Of a stretch of 6,043 bases of DNA, positions 5,751 to 6,043 are shown one piece after another. Both the position numbers and the translations under genes were made by a program. Every line of letters starts with the position of its first letter. Positions within the stretch are counted from its first letter, which is position 1. Source of the stretch: Clostridia bacterium (GTDB taxonomy: Bacteria > Bacillota > Clostridia > Oscillospirales > CAG-272); NCBI GenBank assembly GCA_017461825.1, contig JAFTXB010000180.1, positions 1 through 6,043 on the forward strand. The letters run 5' to 3'. Below the pieces are notes generated by a model, which was not told the DNA's origin, did not search any database, and saw nothing but the letters and a program-made list of their open reading frames with translations.

Positions 5751-5781
5751 AACGGGACGTCGAGGCGCCGTCCCCTACAAA
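5751..5781 (-). repeat. TGTAGGGG-type element, short form 1
   Basis: Read on the minus strand it starts TTTGTAGGGGACGGCGCC and ends CGACGTCCCGTT. GGGACG (5754-5759) pairs with CGTCCC (5769-5774). The outer TTTGTAGGGG and the CTCGA-NNN-CCCGT end are shared with the long form at 5601-5708. Confidence 0.6.
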
Positions 5782-5807
5782 GTTTATTCGTTTGCCGTTT
5801 ATGTGGT

Positions 5808-5819
5808 GGTATGCGTTTG
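5808..5819 (+). repeat. 12-base direct repeat, second copy
   Basis: GGTATGCGTTTG is identical to 5586-5597, again next to a TGTAGGGG-type element. Confidence 0.5.
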
Positions 5820-5820
5820 T

Positions 5821-5852
5821 TTTCGGGAGGAGCAAGCCCCTCCCCTACAAAA
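5821..5852 (-). repeat. TGTAGGGG-type element, short form 2
   Basis: Read on the minus strand it starts TTTTGTAGGGGAGGGGCT and ends GCTCCTCCCGAAA. GGGAGG (5825-5830) pairs with CCTCCC (5839-5844). The orientation is the same as the copy at 5751-5781. Confidence 0.6.
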
Positions 5853-5991
5853 TGGGTGCGTTAATTATTCATACAACTAACATCGGTGAACGAAAAATCT
5901 GTGGGAGCTATTGTTCGGTCAGCGCACAAATCACGCCAACTTTTGCCCTAAACTTCGGAACGAGGCAGAGACACTCCGCCATATCTAAATA

Positions 5992-6043
5992 ACCCCTTTT
6001 TTGAAAGTTTTGAGGGGTTTGGGGAACTTTTTCAAAAGTTCCC
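5992..6043. repeat. Dispersed two-hairpin repeat, copy 3, inverted and cut by the window edge
   Basis: AACCCCTTTTTTGAAAGTTT, then TGAGGGGTTTGGGGAAC, then a run ending AAAAGTTCCC. This is the reverse complement of the element at 1699-1753, with CCCCTCAAAACTTTC shared exactly. Both hairpins are intact here: AACCCCT against GAGGGGTT, and GGGGAACTTTT against AAAAGTTCCC, the last running off the end of the window. Confidence 0.7.

Larger units (their letters stand above)
5396..6043. other. Gene-free, repeat-rich intergenic stretch
   Basis: No believable coding region was found on either strand in these 648 bases. The open frames present run through hairpin repeats and lack ribosome binding sites and recognisable protein motifs. 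The stretch holds one copy of the two-hairpin repeat (5428-5512), three TGTAGGGG-type elements (5601-5708, 5751-5781, 5821-5852), a 12-base direct repeat (5586-5597 and 5808-5819), an unexplained segment at 5853-5991, and a cut-off copy of the two-hairpin repeat at the edge (5992-6043). Confidence 0.75.

Noticed and set aside
5443..5835. Minus-strand open frame of 130 codons in the right-hand intergenic stretch
   Set aside because: It runs through three hairpin repeats and has no ribosome binding site or recognisable domain.
5792..5992. Plus-strand open frame of 66 codons
   Set aside because: It crosses a TGTAGGGG element, lacks a ribosome binding site and shows no protein family features.
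5396..6043. CRISPR array or tRNA in the repeat-rich stretch
   Set aside because: The repeats are irregularly spaced, differ in orientation and are not separated by uniform spacers. No cloverleaf could be found.

Overview
The window looks like part of a chromosome from a gut-type anaerobe of the Bacillota, probably class Clostridia. The reasons are strong AGGAG-type ribosome binding sites about 5-9 nt before each start, sigma-A-type promoters, a Mini-III RNase (a Bacillota/cyanobacterial family), a Hol_Tox-type type I toxin, and dispersed hairpin repeats in the intergenic regions. No taxonomic marker gene is present, so this placement is an inference.

Layout. (1) Bases 1-350 hold a compact type I toxin-antitoxin locus. 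A 32-residue single-span membrane peptide is encoded on the minus strand (90-188) with its own promoter (320-348). A convergent antisense RNA runs on the plus strand (about 18-101) with a -10 box at 6-11. Both transcripts end in a shared bidirectional terminator (56-101), and a direct repeat (27-42 and 296-309) lets the antisense RNA pair with the toxin leader. (2) 404-1192 is an RmlD-like short-chain dehydrogenase/reductase. (3) 1288-1686 is Mini-ribonuclease 3 (mrnC) with its own promoter. (4) 1874-4195 is a large cytoplasmic family 2 glycoside hydrolase. (5) 4250-5395, on the minus strand, is an iron-dependent alcohol dehydrogenase very similar to FucO (lactaldehyde reductase). It converges with the hydrolase on a shared hairpin terminator (4206-4236). 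(6) 5396-6043 is about 650 bases with no believable gene, packed with two families of hairpin-forming repeats.

Function. The hydrolase and the FucO-like enzyme both fit a saccharolytic, fermentative life. One would release sugars inside the cell. The other would dispose of reducing power as 1,2-propanediol from deoxyhexose breakdown. They are convergent, so they are not an operon. The reductase and the RNase are separate single-gene units. The least ordinary parts are the small toxin-antitoxin locus, which is easily missed by gene callers, and the repeat-rich tail, where three elements keep a stem while changing its bases in compensating pairs.
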